Part shown: one piece after another, positions 9,678-19,262 of the stretch
How the letters are laid out: every line of letters starts with the position of its first letter
Numbering within the stretch: position 1 is the stretch's first letter
DNA from: JACCZX01 sp963710675
GTDB lineage: Bacteria > Pseudomonadota > Gammaproteobacteria > Burkholderiales > Burkholderiaceae_F
Length of the DNA: 64,000 nt
NCBI GenBank assembly: GCA_963710675.1
Contig: CAVQBE010000020.1
Coordinates: forward strand, 17,961 to 81,960
Reading direction: 5' to 3'
Notes under the pieces: model-generated
The model's input: only the letters and a program-made list of their open reading frames with translations
Told to the model about the DNA's origin: nothing
Databases searched by the model: none
Program-made: the position numbers and the translations under genes

Positions 9678-10476
9678 ATGAGACGAAAGCGTTGGTTGCG
9701 CAGTAACCCGGCGAACGCGATGAGAGTCGCGGTTCGCAGCGAGCTGCCGTGGCGCGTCAAGGCGATGCTTCTTGTCGCAGCGATGCTGACTATTGCGCTG
9801 ATCGTGGGTGCTGCGCTGATCGCACTCAGTAGTCGCCCTTCTGTACCGCTGGAGGCGGCGGTGCTATCGGCCGAGGTCGAGCAGGCGCGGGCCGATGCAA
9901 AACAGGCGATCGCCGAAAGGGATAGCAAGCTGGCGCTCCTGGTGCAGCTTGAGAACCAGCAACAGATCGATCGTGCGGCGTCAGAGCAGGTGCAAGTGCA
10001 GTTAAAAGCCCTCGAAAACGAGAACGCCCGTCTGAAGGAAGACCTCGCATTTTTTGAAAGCTTGCTTCCAACGCCGGCGAATGCGAAGGGCGTCGTCATT
10101 CGCAGTTTTCGTCTGCAGGCGCTGAATGATGAGCGTGAGAACGGTAAGCGAGCCGGTTCGAAAAGCGAGTCGAAAACCGGGAGACGAACCACAGGCATTG
10201 CGTTATCGGCTGCTGGTTCAGCAAAGTGGGCGCCCCGAGCGCGATTTCGTAGGTGCTGTCTCGCTGACGGTCAGCTTGCAGCAGGGTGGACGTCCATGGA
10301 TCTTGCAGTTGCCGGATGCCACGATTCCAGACGCCGGCCCGCCGCCTTTGGCATTTCGGCACTATCAGCGCGTCGAGGGGACGTTTGAACTTCCCGAGGG
10401 AGCGGTGGTGCGATCGGTGCTCGTGAAGATCCAGTCAAACGGTGAAGTGCGAGCACAGCAAACTTTCACGATGTGA
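9678..10476 (+). CDS. DUF6776 family membrane protein with coiled coil (frameshifted)
   Basis: An N-terminal cytoplasmic stretch rich in Arg is followed by one membrane segment (VKAMLLVAAMLTIALIVGAA, about residues 30-50) and a coiled coil over roughly residues 60-135 rich in E, Q, A and L. After a frame change between 10100 and 10180, a conserved C-terminal domain follows: ALRYRLLVQQSGRPERDFVG, then PLAFRHYQRVEGTFELPEGA. This layout matches the DUF6776 proteins encoded beside bactofilin and erpA in Burkholderiales. No biochemical role is established; the single anchor and the bactofilin neighbour suggest a cell-envelope function. ATG 9720 is an alternative start. Confidence 0.7.
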
Positions 10477-10484
10477 GGTAACGA

Positions 10485-10907
10485 ATGTTCGGAAACAAAT
10501 CGGCGGCACCGCACACGATCGGCACATTGATCGGCAACGGCACGACGGTCGAAGGAAATCTTTCGTACACCGGAGGGCTGCGAATCGACGGTATGGTCAA
10601 AGGTAACGTGCGCTGTGCCACCGGCGACGCGTGCATGGTCGTCGTCAGCGAACTGGGCCACGTCGAAGGCGAAGTGCACGCGGCGCATCTGGTGGTATCG
10701 GGCGCATCACGGGTCCGGTGCATGTGACGGAGCTGCTCGAGCTTCAGCCCAAGGCACGCGTCACCGGCGACGTTCACTATCGAGCGATCGAGATCCATCA
10801 GGGCGCGGTCGTCGAAGGCCGATCTGATCTATCAGGCGTCCGAGCGGTCAAATAAGGGCCGCGCAACATTGAAATTAGCCGCCGGCGGCGCAATTTCAGA
10901 GAACTGA
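10485..10907 (+). CDS. Bactofilin family protein (frameshifted)
   Basis: Bactofilins form cytoplasmic filaments from a right-handed beta-helix (DUF583) and organise cell shape or wall enzymes. The start reads MFGNKSAAPHTIGTLIGNGT, followed by repeating short beta rungs such as VEGNLSYTGGLRIDGMVKGN. Frame changes occur near 10712, after which ITGPVHVTELLELQPKARVT continues, and near 10822, after which LIYQASERSNKGRATLKLAA completes a tail typical of the family, ending at 10907. Without the second correction the frame would stop at 10855. It starts 8 bp after the DUF6776 stop, so the two are co-transcribed. Confidence 0.82.
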
Positions 10908-10924
10908 GACGTGGTCGACGCGCC

Positions 10925-10930
10925 TATAAT
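10925..10930 (+). promoter_or_regulatory. Probable -10 element of the erpA promoter
   Basis: A perfect TATAAT lies 43 bp before the erpA ATG in the gap behind the bactofilin gene. No convincing -35 box is found at the right distance, so the assignment rests on the -10 sequence and its position. Confidence 0.4.
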
Positions 10931-10972
10931 CTGTGCTGCACTGATTGACGGCAAGCCAGACTGGAGTTGGCA

Positions 10973-11324
10973 ATGAACGCTGATGGTCGAAATGCCGGCA
11001 CCGTTGGTTTTCACCGACGCTGCGGCGGCCAAGGTCAAGAGCCTGATTGAAGAGGAAGGTAATGCCGACCTGAAACTGCGCGTATTCGTGCAGGGCGGCG
11101 GCTGCTCCGGTTTCCAGTACGGCTTTACGTTTGACGAAGTCGTCAACGAAGACGACGCGTCGATGGAAAAAAACGGCGTTACGTTGCTGATCGACTCGAT
11201 GAGCTACCAGTATCTGGTTGGCGCCGAGATCGATTACAAAGAGGACCTGGAAGGTGCGCAGTTTGTGATCAAGAATCCGAACGCCACAACGACATGCGGT
11301 TGCGGCTCATCGTTTTCGGCATAG
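10973..11324 (+). CDS. erpA: Iron-sulfur cluster insertion protein ErpA
   Basis: An A-type carrier of the HesB/IscA family that delivers iron-sulfur clusters to apoproteins. All three ligand cysteines are present: VQGGGCSGFQYGF and TTCGCGSSFSA at the C-terminus. From the ATG at 10983 the frame is intact (113 residues, MVEMPAPLVFTDAAAAKVKS). However GGAG at 10963 sits 6 bases before another ATG at 10973 (ATGAACGC), the usual start MNA in betaproteobacteria, but it is out of frame by one base. The real start is therefore probably 10973 with an indel in the first codons. It is the last gene of the DUF6776-bactofilin group and ends at a strong terminator. Confidence 0.93.
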
Positions 11325-11341
11325 CGAATTGCGTAAAAGGG

Positions 11342-11365
11342 AAGGCGCCTGCGGGCGCCTTTTTT
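11342..11365 (+). terminator. Rho-independent terminator of erpA
   Basis: Stem AGGCGCC / GGCGCCT with a four-base loop is followed by a run of T (11360-11365), 18 bp after the erpA stop. It overlaps the stop codon of the converging anmK gene. Confidence 0.85.
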
Positions 11366-12502
11366 ATTGCGACATCTGAGCGCTGCCAAGTGCGCGTGCC
11401 GGATAAAGCGCTCCGAGAATCCTGGCCACCGCGTGCACCGGTCACGCTCGGTACATTTCCAGGCTGACCGCTGACATGGACGTTCGCGAGCCAGGCGAAC
11501 GCCAGCGCTTCGACCTGATCGGGCTCGACACCCAACGCTGAACGACGCGATCACGCGCGCGGCGCGCACTCGGCCTCAAGCATGCGGAGCAACGTCGCAT
11601 TGCGCGCGCCACCGCCGCATATCACGACGTCGCTTGCTTGCGGAAACCAGCTGCTAATGGCGCGCCCGATCGCAACCGCGGTCAGGCGGGTCAACGTCGC
11701 TAGTACAGTCGGCAGGATCGAGATCGCGATGGCGCAGCGCTTGCTCGAGCCACACCGGGGAAAAGAGCTCACGTCCACTGCTTTTCGGTGGCGGCTCGGC
11801 GAAAAATGGCTCGGCGAGCAACGCATTCGAGCAAGTGCTTGATCGGCTCGGGCGGACGCTGCGATCGCACCGTCACGATCAAACGGCAATCCGAAGTGTC
11901 TCTGTGCGCCAAGTGGTCGAGCAGCAGGTTGCCGGGACCGATATCGAATCCGACCACCGTTCCTCTTCGCCGCTGCTTCGGTAAGCCAGTCAGATTGCTG
12001 ATGCCGCCGACGTTGATCACGGCACGAGGCGAAGCGCCGCTGAACGCTGCAATGTGAAATAGAGACGCGAGCGGGGCGCCATGACCTCCGGCAGCGATGT
12101 CGCGGCTTCGGAAGTCGGCGACGACGTCGATGGCCGACAGCTCGGCCAGCAACGCCGGCGCATTCAGTTGCACGCTGAAGCCCAGCTGCGGCCGGTGCCG
12201 CACCGTCTGACCATGCGCTCCGATCGCGCGCACCGCCGAGCGCGCCACATCTGCACGTCTGCAGAACATCGTCGACGACACGGCCGCATACAGATGCGCC
12301 AGATCGCGCGCGGCGACGCCGCTGCGCTCAATTTCGTCCGGGCCGGAAGCTGCAGAGCGCACGCTAGTGAAGTCGCGCAGCTCGTCTGGGAACGCGCGAT
12401 ATGCGTGTGCCAGCTGACTTTGGCGGCGTCGTGCGAGCAGTCGGCGAGAACGGCGTCGACGCCGTCCAGGCTCGTGCCAGACATCAAACCGATGAAAAGC
12501 AA
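11364..12502 (-). CDS. anmK: Anhydro-N-acetylmuramic acid kinase (multiple frameshifts)
   Basis: AnmK phosphorylates and opens anhydro-MurNAc, returning cell-wall turnover products to metabolism. The start region LLFIGLMSGTSLDGVDAVLA is the family signature; further frames give IGAHGQTVRHRP, then AVINVGGISNLTGLP, GFDIGPGNLLLD, VVICGGGARNATLL and DQVEALAFAWLA, all conserved blocks in the right order. At least five frame changes are needed (around 12370, 11850, 11720, 11540 and 11420). With the last correction the protein ends GALYPARALGSAQMSQ at 11364. The start is uncertain: TTG at 12502 is the nearest candidate, 26 bp past the stop of the M23 peptidase gene, with which it forms a peptidoglycan-related pair. 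Confidence 0.82.
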
Positions 12503-12528
12503 GGCGCGCGTCGGACGCGCGTCGCGTG

Positions 12529-13954
12529 TTAGCGCGGGCGGTCGAGGGCGATAGCTACGCGGTCCAGCAACGCCAGCTGAGCGCGCAACGGAGCGGCGGT
12601 GCAGAGCAAAGTGTTGCAGCTGCGACGCCGCCAGCGGCTCGGCTGCCGGCAGTTCGGCGGTCAGCGGATTGACGTGCTGGTCATGCACTTTCAGCTCGAA
12701 GTGCAGATGCGGACCCGGTCGCCCATCCTGTCATGCCGACGGTGCCGACCGAGTCGCCCTGGCCAATCCGTAGACCCTGGCGCAGGCCGGGTGCGACCGA
12801 CTGCAGATGCGCATACAACGTGGCGTGTTTGCCGTCGTGCCGAATCTCGACCACATTGCCATAGCCGCGCTGCCAGCCGGCAAACGTGACCACGCCTTCG
12901 GCAATCGACCGCACGTTAGTGCCGGCGGCGGCGGAATAGTCGACGCCACGATGCGCAGCGTCATAGCCGAAAATCGGATGCGTGCGGCTCGCTACTGAAA
13001 CCGGAGCTGACGCGTGTGTATTCCAGCGGCGACCGCAGAAATGCCTGCTTCAGGCTGCGTCCGTCGGCAGCATAAAAGCCGCCGTGTTTGCTGCCGTTGG
13101 CGAACCAGTATGCCGAGAAGCGCTTGCCGCTATTCTCCAGCTCGACGGCCAACAGGCGACCCGCACGCAGGTATTCGCCGGATGCGTACAGCGATTCGTA
13201 AATCACACGAAAACGGGCGCCGCGGCGCAGGTCACGATGAAAATCGATCTCGCTTTCGAGCGCATCGATCATCTGCTGCGCAACGGCATCCGGAACGTCA
13301 GCTTCATCGGTCGCGCCGAAAAGCGAAACGCGTACTTCGCCGCCTTGAATTCCACACGGCGCTCAAGCGCCACATCAGCCTCGACCGCGCGAAAGCCGGG
13401 TGCAGCTTTCGTCGCTCCGATCGATGCGTCAGAATGCGAGTGGTCGCGAGCGCACCGTCCAGATCGCCTGCGCCGTGTACTTTCAGCCAGCGCAGACGGC
13501 CATCCGACGTAATGCTCGCCTGAACAAAGCGGCCGGGCGCCAACCGACAGCGGCCGCGCTGACGCATCGGTCTGCGCAAAGCGCAACGCGGCGGTATCGC
13601 TAATGCCGAGCCGGCCGAACAACGCGGCGAGCGTTTCGCCACGCTGCACGCGAGCTTCCCGCAGATGAGTGTCTTCGCGCGCGAGCAGATCCGTGACCTG
13701 ATCCGCGATCGAAGGCGTCGATACGCTCTCAATCACCGCCTGAGTTTGCGATTGATCGAGCTCGAACGCGGCGGGACGGCCGCTAACGCCGCGAGTGCTG
13801 CAGACAGAGGCAGCAGCGAAAACACCGCCGCCAGCTCGATGCGCTTACGCTTTGCCCGCTCTACCTGTTTCCATCGCCGTGACACCAAACGAAAGCCCAG
13901 TCGCGTGTCATCTGCAAAAAGTGCAAGTCGTTTGGATAGAATCGACAATGGCAT
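12529..13954 (-). CDS. M23 family metallopeptidase, membrane-anchored (frameshifted)
   Basis: A predicted peptidoglycan endopeptidase facing the periplasm. From the ATG at 13954 there is a basic N-terminus, one membrane segment (FSLLPLSAALAALAAV), a LysM-like or linker region with VQRGETLAALFGRLGISD, a middle domain with DFHRDLRRGARFRVIYE, and the C-terminal M23 domain. Zinc ligands are visible after frame correction: HRGVDYSA supplies H and D, and GPHLHFELKVHD supplies the HxH. Frame changes occur near 13740, 13540, 13440, 13300, 12985, 12712 and 12600. The C-terminus ends VAIALDRPR. The position between tyrS (divergent) and anmK is the usual one in Burkholderiales. Whether it is active or an amidase activator like EnvC cannot be told, but the zinc site looks complete. 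Confidence 0.82.
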
Positions 13955-13979
13955 CTACCAAGAAGAAATTTGCTGTAAC

Positions 13980-14009
13980 AAAAAAGCGCACGAACCGGTG
14001 CGCTTTTTT
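13980..14009. terminator. Bidirectional intrinsic terminator between M23 gene and tyrS
   Basis: AAAAAAGCGCAC / GTGCGCTTTTTT with loop GAACCG forms a twelve-pair stem with A and T runs on either side, so it can work on both strands. It is oddly placed, between two divergent genes and 70 bp before the tyrS start. Confidence 0.75.
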
Positions 14010-14078
14010 ATCGAGGGCGCGAGTATAGCCCGGCGAAATCGTAGGCCGCGCCAGCAGCCAGCACCGCAAAGAACCCGC

Positions 14079-15257
14079 ATGCAATCCAAGAGCAAAATTT
14101 ACACGGTCGGTCCTGAAGCCGAGCGTGCGCTGGCGCTGATCAAGCGCGGCAGCGACGAATTGCTGGTCGAATCCGAGTTCGTGCAAAAGCTTGCGCGGTC
14201 GGAAGCGACGGGCAAGCCCTTGCGCTGCAAGCTAGGGCTCGACGCGACTGCGCCCGATCTTCATCTCGGCCATACGGTAGTACTGAACAAACTTCGACAG
14301 CTGCAGGATCTCGGTCACACCGTCATTTTCTTGATCGGCGATTTCACCGCGTTGATCGGCGACCCGTCGGGCCGTAACACGACGCGACCGCCTCTGTCGC
14401 GTGAACAGATCGAGGAGAACTCGAAGACCTACTTCGATCAGGCGGGGCTCGTTCTCCGGCGCGACAAGACCGAGATTCGATACAACTCGGAATGGTCGGA
14501 GCCGCTGGGAGCTGCCGGCATGATCAAGCTCGCCGCGCATTACACACTGGCGCGGTTGCTCGAGCGCGACGATTTCGCGACGCGGTATCGCGACAACACG
14601 CCGATTGCGATGCACGAGCTGCTGTATCCGTTGATGCAGGGCTACGACTCGGTCGCGCTCGAGTCCGACATCGAGCTCGGCGGTACCGACCAGCGTTTTA
14701 ACTTGCTGGTGGGTCGCGAGCTGCAGCGGCACTACGGCCAGGAGCCGCAGTGCATTCTGACGATGCCGCTGCTGGAAGGACTCGATGGCGTCGAGAAGAT
14801 GTCGAAGAGCAAGAACAATTACATCGGCATCACCGAGCCGGCGTTCGATATGTTTTCAAAAACAATGTCGATCTCCGACGAGCTGATGTGGCGCTGGTAC
14901 GACCTGCTGTCGATGCGCTCCAACGAAGAGATCGAAGATCTGAAAACAGCAGACTCGCGAAGGACGCAACCCACGCGACGTCAAACGTCTGCTGGCAAAG
15001 GAAATCGTCGCGCGGTTTCACTCGGAGCAGGCGGCCGAGACGGCGGCGTTCGAGTTCATGGCGCGCTTCAAGGCAGGCGCGATCCCGAACGATATGCCCG
15101 AGGTTACGGTGGCGGAGGCGATAGCGGTGTGGCGATAGCAACGCTACTCAAGCAAGCCGGACTTGCATCATCGACGAGTGAAGCAGTGCGCAGCATCGAG
15201 CAGGGCGGAGTTAAGATCGACGGCGAGAAGGTCGAGCGACCGCGCGTTGATCAGTGA
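14079..15257 (+). CDS. tyrS: Tyrosyl-tRNA synthetase (two compensating frameshifts)
   Basis: A class I aminoacyl-tRNA synthetase that charges tRNA-Tyr. The start MQSKSKIYTV is chosen because the homologous region begins there; the frame is open far upstream. HIGH-type motif LHLGHTVVL, then FLIGDFTALIGDPSGRN and KMSKSKNNYIG (KMSKS) are all present, with a C-terminal S4 RNA-binding domain (SEAVRSIEQGGVKIDGEKV). From about 14942 to 15125 the reading frame is displaced; the adjacent frame gives GRNPRDVKRLLAKEIVARFH and FKAGAIPNDMPEVTVAEA, as expected. Two opposite indels restore the frame, so the ORF looks uninterrupted but encodes about 60 wrong residues. Confidence 0.93.
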   Translation: MQSKSKIYTVGPEAERALALIKRGSDELLVESEFVQKLARSEATGKPLRCKLGLDATAPDLHLGHTVVLNKLRQLQDLGHTVIFLIGDFTALIGDPSGRNTTRPPLSREQIEENSKTYFDQAGLVLRRDKTEIRYNSEWSEPLGAAGMIKLAAHYTLARLLERDDFATRYRDNTPIAMHELLYPLMQGYDSVALESDIELGGTDQRFNLLVGRELQRHYGQEPQCILTMPLLEGLDGVEKMSKSKNNYIGITEPAFDMFSKTMSISDELMWRWYDLLSMRSNEEIEDLKTADSRRTQPTRRQTSAGKGNRRAVSLGAGGRDGGVRVHGALQGRRDPERYARGYGGGGDSGVAIATLLKQAGLASSTSEAVRSIEQGGVKIDGEKVERPRVDQ

Positions 15258-15330
15258 AGCGGGAACTTACGTAGTGCAGATTGGCAAGCGTAGGTGGGCG
15301 CGCGTGACGGTGGAATAGTGACAGGATGCG

Positions 15331-15358
15331 GCAGCGGCTGACGCAGCTGCGCCGCCTA
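15331..15358. repeat. Dispersed palindromic repeat, copy 1
   Basis: These 28 bases, from GCAGCGGCTGACGCAG to GCGCCGCCTA, occur identically at 51636-51663 and inverted with one mismatch at 51792-51818. The core GCAGCTGC and outer GCGGC/GCCGC arms can fold. It lies in the 165-bp gap between tyrS and the converging desaturase gene, a typical site for REP-like elements. No gene is seen in the rest of this gap. Confidence 0.7.
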
Positions 15359-15422
15359 ATAACGACTCAGGCAGCGCTGCTGCGCCCAACGCTGGCGCGC
15401 CGCGACGGCAGTAGCTAAGTGG

Positions 15423-16463
15423 TTACCAACGCTCCGCGAAAACGCGCTTGAACGTTTCCCTCAGCGGTCTAACTTCTGCATTCTCGAACACTCCGCGTCT
15501 GCGCAAGCTCCGCATGCAACTGCGGCAATCGATAGTGTGGAACCGCTGGAAACAGGTGATGCTCCACGTGATAGTTCACATGGTGCGGGAACATGACGAA
15601 GCGCGCCAGCGGGCCGACCAGATTCGTACGCGCGGCGGTTAGCGGCGTCGAAAGATCGGTCACCGCACCGTGTTCGCATACTGCGCGCAAGCGCAGGATC
15701 GGTTGAATAACGGTCGCGAGCGGCAAGCGTCCAAAGACGAGATACTTGAGCAGGGCGAGCGGTCCGCCTAGCGCAAGCGCGACGAGCGGTGCGCCGACAT
15801 GAAAAGCGACCACGCCCCAGCGGTCGCGCCGCGCCGCGGTGCGGAGTGCCGCCGATGTGTCGTCGAGCGGGCGCTGCGCCTGCTGCGTATCTCGCGTTGA
15901 TCGCAGGATTGCCGAAGAAGTACGCGTAGGTCTTGAATGCGGTCAGGCCGCAGATGTCTTTGGCGAGCTTTTTCAGCAGGTAGACCTTGCCCCGTGGGTA
16001 TCCGCCGTGCAGCGCGATGTCGGGATCGACTTCACCGTACAGATTGTTGTGATGCAGCCGGTGAATGACCCGATAGCTCATCATCGACACGCCGCCGATA
16101 GTTCCGACGAAGCGGCCGATCGCGTCGTTGAGCCATCGCGTTCCGTAAAGCCGGTAGTGCGCCGAGTCGTGTGCCAGCACGAACAACGCGTGCTGCTGAA
16201 TTCCGATCAGGAACACGGCGGGCAGCACGACCCACCACGTGAAGTGCGTCCAGGCGATGCCCAACACGAGCGCGATGGTGCCAAGAGTCGTCGCTACAGC
16301 GAACGTCGAACGCCAGGGCGACAGCCGGGTCAAATCGGCCAGCGTTTCCGCCGGCAACAAGCCGGCGTACCTGCGCCGCGTCGGCGAGCACACGGCTTGC
16401 CGCCGTGCCCCGCAGGTCGTCACGGAACTCTTCGCCGCGTTCTGCGGTTGCCTCGCTTGTCAT
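15423..16463 (-). CDS. Fatty acid desaturase (frameshifted)
   Basis: A membrane di-iron desaturase. The three histidine boxes are present: LAHDSAHYRLY, VIHRLHHNNLYGEVDPD and NYHVEHHLFP, with hydrophobic segments such as WVVLPAVFLIGIQQHALFVL between them. The ATG at 16463 opens MTSEATAERGEEFRDDLRGT. Frame changes fall near 16370, 15870 and 15500; after the last one the tail reads GVFENAEVRPLRETFKRVFA and stops at 15423. The corrected length of about 345 residues is normal. This branch often acts on acyl lipids or carotenoid-like substrates, so the substrate is not assigned. It is divergent from the PEBP-like gene. Confidence 0.82.
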
Positions 16464-16532
16464 GCCCTCGCAACGTTTCTGTCGCCTATGATGACCACCA
16501 ATATAAGCTTCAGTAGCGGCGCAGGAAAACCG

Positions 16533-17158
16533 ATGAAACTCTCTAGCGATTCACTCGAAGACGGTAAGCCCATTCCGGCTGAGTTCGCGTTTTGCAAGAC
16601 TGATCCGGCCAAGCATGCAACGCTATCGGAAAACCGAAATCCCCATCTGGCCTGGGATGACGTTCCGCCGGGGACAAAGTCGTTTGCGCTGATTTGTCAC
16701 GACGTCGATGTTCCCAGCAAGCCCGACGATCTGTTCAAGGAGGATCGGGAAATTCCCGCGTCGTTGCCCCGCGTCGATTTTTATCACTGGGTATTAGTCG
16801 ATATTCCGCCGACGCAGCGCTTGATCGAAGCAGGGAGCTATTCGAAAGAGGTAAACCGCGCGGCAAGAATGGGCCGGTGGCGCCCAACAACACGCGGCAT
16901 GGCATGAATGGCTATACCGACTGGTTTGCCAACGACCACGACATGAACGGCGATTATTTCGGCTATGACGGTCCGTGCCCGCCGTGGAACGACTCGATCC
17001 TGCATCGCTACGTGTTCACGCTGTACGCGCTCGACATCGCCCGCGTGCCGCTGGAAGGGAAGTTCACCGGCCCGGAAGTGTTGAAGGCGATCGAGGGTCA
17101 CGTCATGGCGAAGGCGCAGCTGACTGGCACGTACACACTCAATCCGCGGCTGGCCTAG
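16533..17158 (+). CDS. YbhB/YbcL-type PEBP-like protein (frameshifted)
   Basis: Phosphatidylethanolamine-binding protein superfamily, bacterial YbhB/YbcL branch. The start at 16533 (MKLSSDSLEDGKPIPAEFAF) has AGGA seven bases upstream; ATGs at 16488 and 16491 are in frame but lack a ribosome site. Conserved ligand-pocket segments are HLAWDDVPPGTKSFALICHD (with DxD-like VDVP just after) and VDFYHWVLVDIP. A frame change near 16855 joins GPVAPNNTRHGMNGYTDWFA and the C-terminal FGYDGPCPPWNDSILHRYVF, where GPCPP is the family hallmark. About 208 residues. The physiological ligand is unknown. Confidence 0.88.
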
Positions 17159-17166
17159 CAGATCGC

Positions 17167-17816
17167 ATGAAGACGAAGTTGCTGCTGATCCGGCACGGCG
17201 AGACTGCGTGGAATGCCGAGCACCGCATCCAGGGCCAGCTCGATATCCCGCTATCGCCTCTGGGCATACTGCAGTCGGCGCGTCTGGCCGATTGCCTTGC
17301 CAACGAGCCGATTGATGCGGTGTACTCAAGCGGGCAGTCGCGTGCATGGCTGACAGCCGCGCCATTAGCTGCACGGCTCGGTCTGGAGGTCATCGCCGAA
17401 CCCAGACTTCGCGAGCGATCGTTCGGCGTTTTTGAAGGGCTGACACTGGACGAGATTGCGGCACAGCTACCCAGCCGAGTTCATCAAGTGGCGCGAGCGC
17501 GATCTGGGGTGGCGACCCGAAGGCGGCGAAAGCGGGCAGCAGCTGATCGATCGTGTGATGTCCGCAGTGACGGAGATCGGTGCGCGCCATAGCGAGTCAA
17601 ACCGTCGCTCTTGTATCGCACGGTGGCGTGCTGGATGTCGTTTATCGAGCGGCGCGTGTGCTGCAATGGCATGCGCCACGCGAACATCAGATGCTGAATG
17701 CTGCCGTCAATCGACTGACAGTGCTCGCTTCGGAGTCGGCTCCGATATCGCTCTCAATCGACCTGTGGGGCGACGTCGCACACCTGCAGGAGTCGCGCGA
17801 CGAGTTGCCCGTTTAG
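17167..17816 (+). CDS. Histidine phosphatase family protein (GpmB/CobC-like, frameshifted)
   Basis: MKTKLLLIRHGETAWNAEHR carries the RHG catalytic motif at residues 9-11; RLRERSFGVFEGLTLDEI and the C-terminal VALVSHGGVLDVVYRAA with the second catalytic His follow, all in the usual order. Frame changes near 17468 (after which YPAEFIKWRERDLGWRPEGG continues) and 17585 are needed. Corrected length is about 216 residues. Members range from phosphoglycerate mutase to alpha-ribazole phosphatase; no cobalamin gene is near, so the substrate stays open. It begins eight bases after the PEBP stop and is likely co-transcribed. Confidence 0.85.
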
Positions 17817-17997
17817 TGCGATTTGGGCGACTGGCATAATTTCGACGCCATCCGGGATCCATTGATCCAATTCCGCGTGACTGGCGCCAGGGTGAGAACA
17901 CCCGGGAAGCGCGGAACGATTTCGCCGTACGCCTGGGCACGATGGCAAGTGATCGACGAAGCGATCGAATTTCACTTGCAGCCTGCGCGAGGACATC
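17817..17997 (+). other. Leader region of glyA with hairpins
   Basis: This 181-bp gap has no convincing gene; one open stretch of 60 codons from TTG 17823 lacks coding bias. It holds several short inverted repeats, including GGATCC-ATT-GATCC, TGGCGCCA and a tight hairpin GGGTG-AGAA-CACCC (17890-17903), and ends in GAGG before the glyA ATG. No known riboswitch family is recognised. Confidence 0.3.
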
Positions 17998-19259
17998 ATG
18001 TTTAATCGAAGCACCCATAGCCTGGAACGGACCGACCCGGACATCTGCGGCGGCGATTGCAAACGAACACCGACGCCAAGAACAGCACATCGAGCTGATT
18101 GCGTCTGAAAACTACGCGAGTCCTGCAGTGCTTGCTGCGCAGGGAAGCCAGCTGACCAACAAGTACGCCGAGGGCTATCCCGGAAAACGTTATTACGGCG
18201 GCTGCGAATACGTGGACGTTGCCGAAACGCCTCGCGATCGAGCGGCTGAAGAAATTGTTCGCGGTGCCGGGTGTGGAAATATCGGCCAACGTACAGCCGC
18301 ACTCGGGTGCACAGGCCAACGGAGCCGTGTTTCTAGCGCTGCTTACGCCGGGCGACACGATCATGGGGATGAGCCTCGCCGAAGGGGGTCATCTGACGCA
18401 TGGCATGCCATTGAACATCAGCGGCAAGTGGTTCAAGGTCATCAGCTACGGCCTCAATGATCGCGAGGAAATCGATTACGACGCATTGCGCGCGTTGGCG
18501 CAGCAGCACAAGCCCAAGTTGATCATCGCCGGTGCTTCTGCATATTCGCTGCGAATCGACTTCGAGCGCTTTGCGAGTGTTGCGCGCGAGGTTGGCGCCT
18601 ACCTGATGGTCGACATGGCGCACTACGCGGGCCTGATTGCCGCAGGCGAGTACCCGAGTCCGATACCGCACGCCGATGTGATTACGTCGACGACGCACAA
18701 AACGTTGCGCGGGCCACGCGGAGGCCTGATCCTGATGAAGCCGCATTTGGAAAAGGCGATCAACTCCGCCGTTTTCCCCGGGTTGCAGGGCGGACCGCTG
18801 ATGCACGTCATCGCGGCAAAGGCCGTTGCGTTCAAAGAGGCGTTATCGCCGGAGTTCAAGTCGTATCAGAAACAGGTGATGATCAACGCGCGCGTGATGG
18901 CTGAAACGCTCGTCAAGCGTGGCATGCGGATCGTCTCCGGGCGTACTGAAAGTCATTTGATGCTGGTCGACTTGCGCGCCAAGAACATCACCGGCAAGGA
19001 TGCCGAAACGCTGCTCGGTGACGTGCACATCACCATCAACAAAAACGCGATTCCGAAGGATCCGCAAAAACCGATGGTGACCAGCGGCATTCGGCTCGGT
19101 TCGCCGGCGATCACCACGCGCGGGTTCGGCGAAGCTGAAGCAGCAAAGACCGCCGATCTGATTGCTGACATTCTCGACAAGCCCGGCGACGCGGTAACGA
19201 TTGATCGCGTCAAGCGCGAAGTCGCGGATCTGACCCAGCGGTTTCCCGTTTATGGGTAG
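17998..19259 (+). CDS. glyA: Serine hydroxymethyltransferase (frameshifted near the N-terminus)
   Basis: This PLP enzyme interconverts serine and glycine and feeds one-carbon units to folate. The ATG at 17998 has GAGG upstream and gives MFNRSTHSLERTDPDI; after a change near 18042 the next frame continues AAIANEHRRQEQHIELIASE and NYASPAVLAAQGSQLTNKYA. Another change near 18222 leads to LAIERLKKLF. The PLP lysine is in DVITSTTHKTLRGPRGGLIL, and the rest is clean to the stop, KREVADLTQRFPVYG. About 420 residues, as usual. The gene is followed after 3 bp by nrdR, an order conserved across betaproteobacteria. Confidence 0.95.
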
Positions 19260-19262
19260 CTC

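Noticed and set aside
13949..14028. Small protein MASTKKKFAVTKKR
   Set aside because: No ribosome-binding site, it runs into an intrinsic terminator, and it has no recognised homologue; kept only as a remark on possible tyrS attenuation.
13665..14078. N-terminal extension of TyrS by 138 residues
   Set aside because: The upstream frame is antisense to the M23 gene and crosses a terminator; the conserved protein begins at 14079.
17823..18005. 60-codon open frame before glyA
   Set aside because: It starts at TTG, has no coding bias and overlaps the glyA start; treated as leader.
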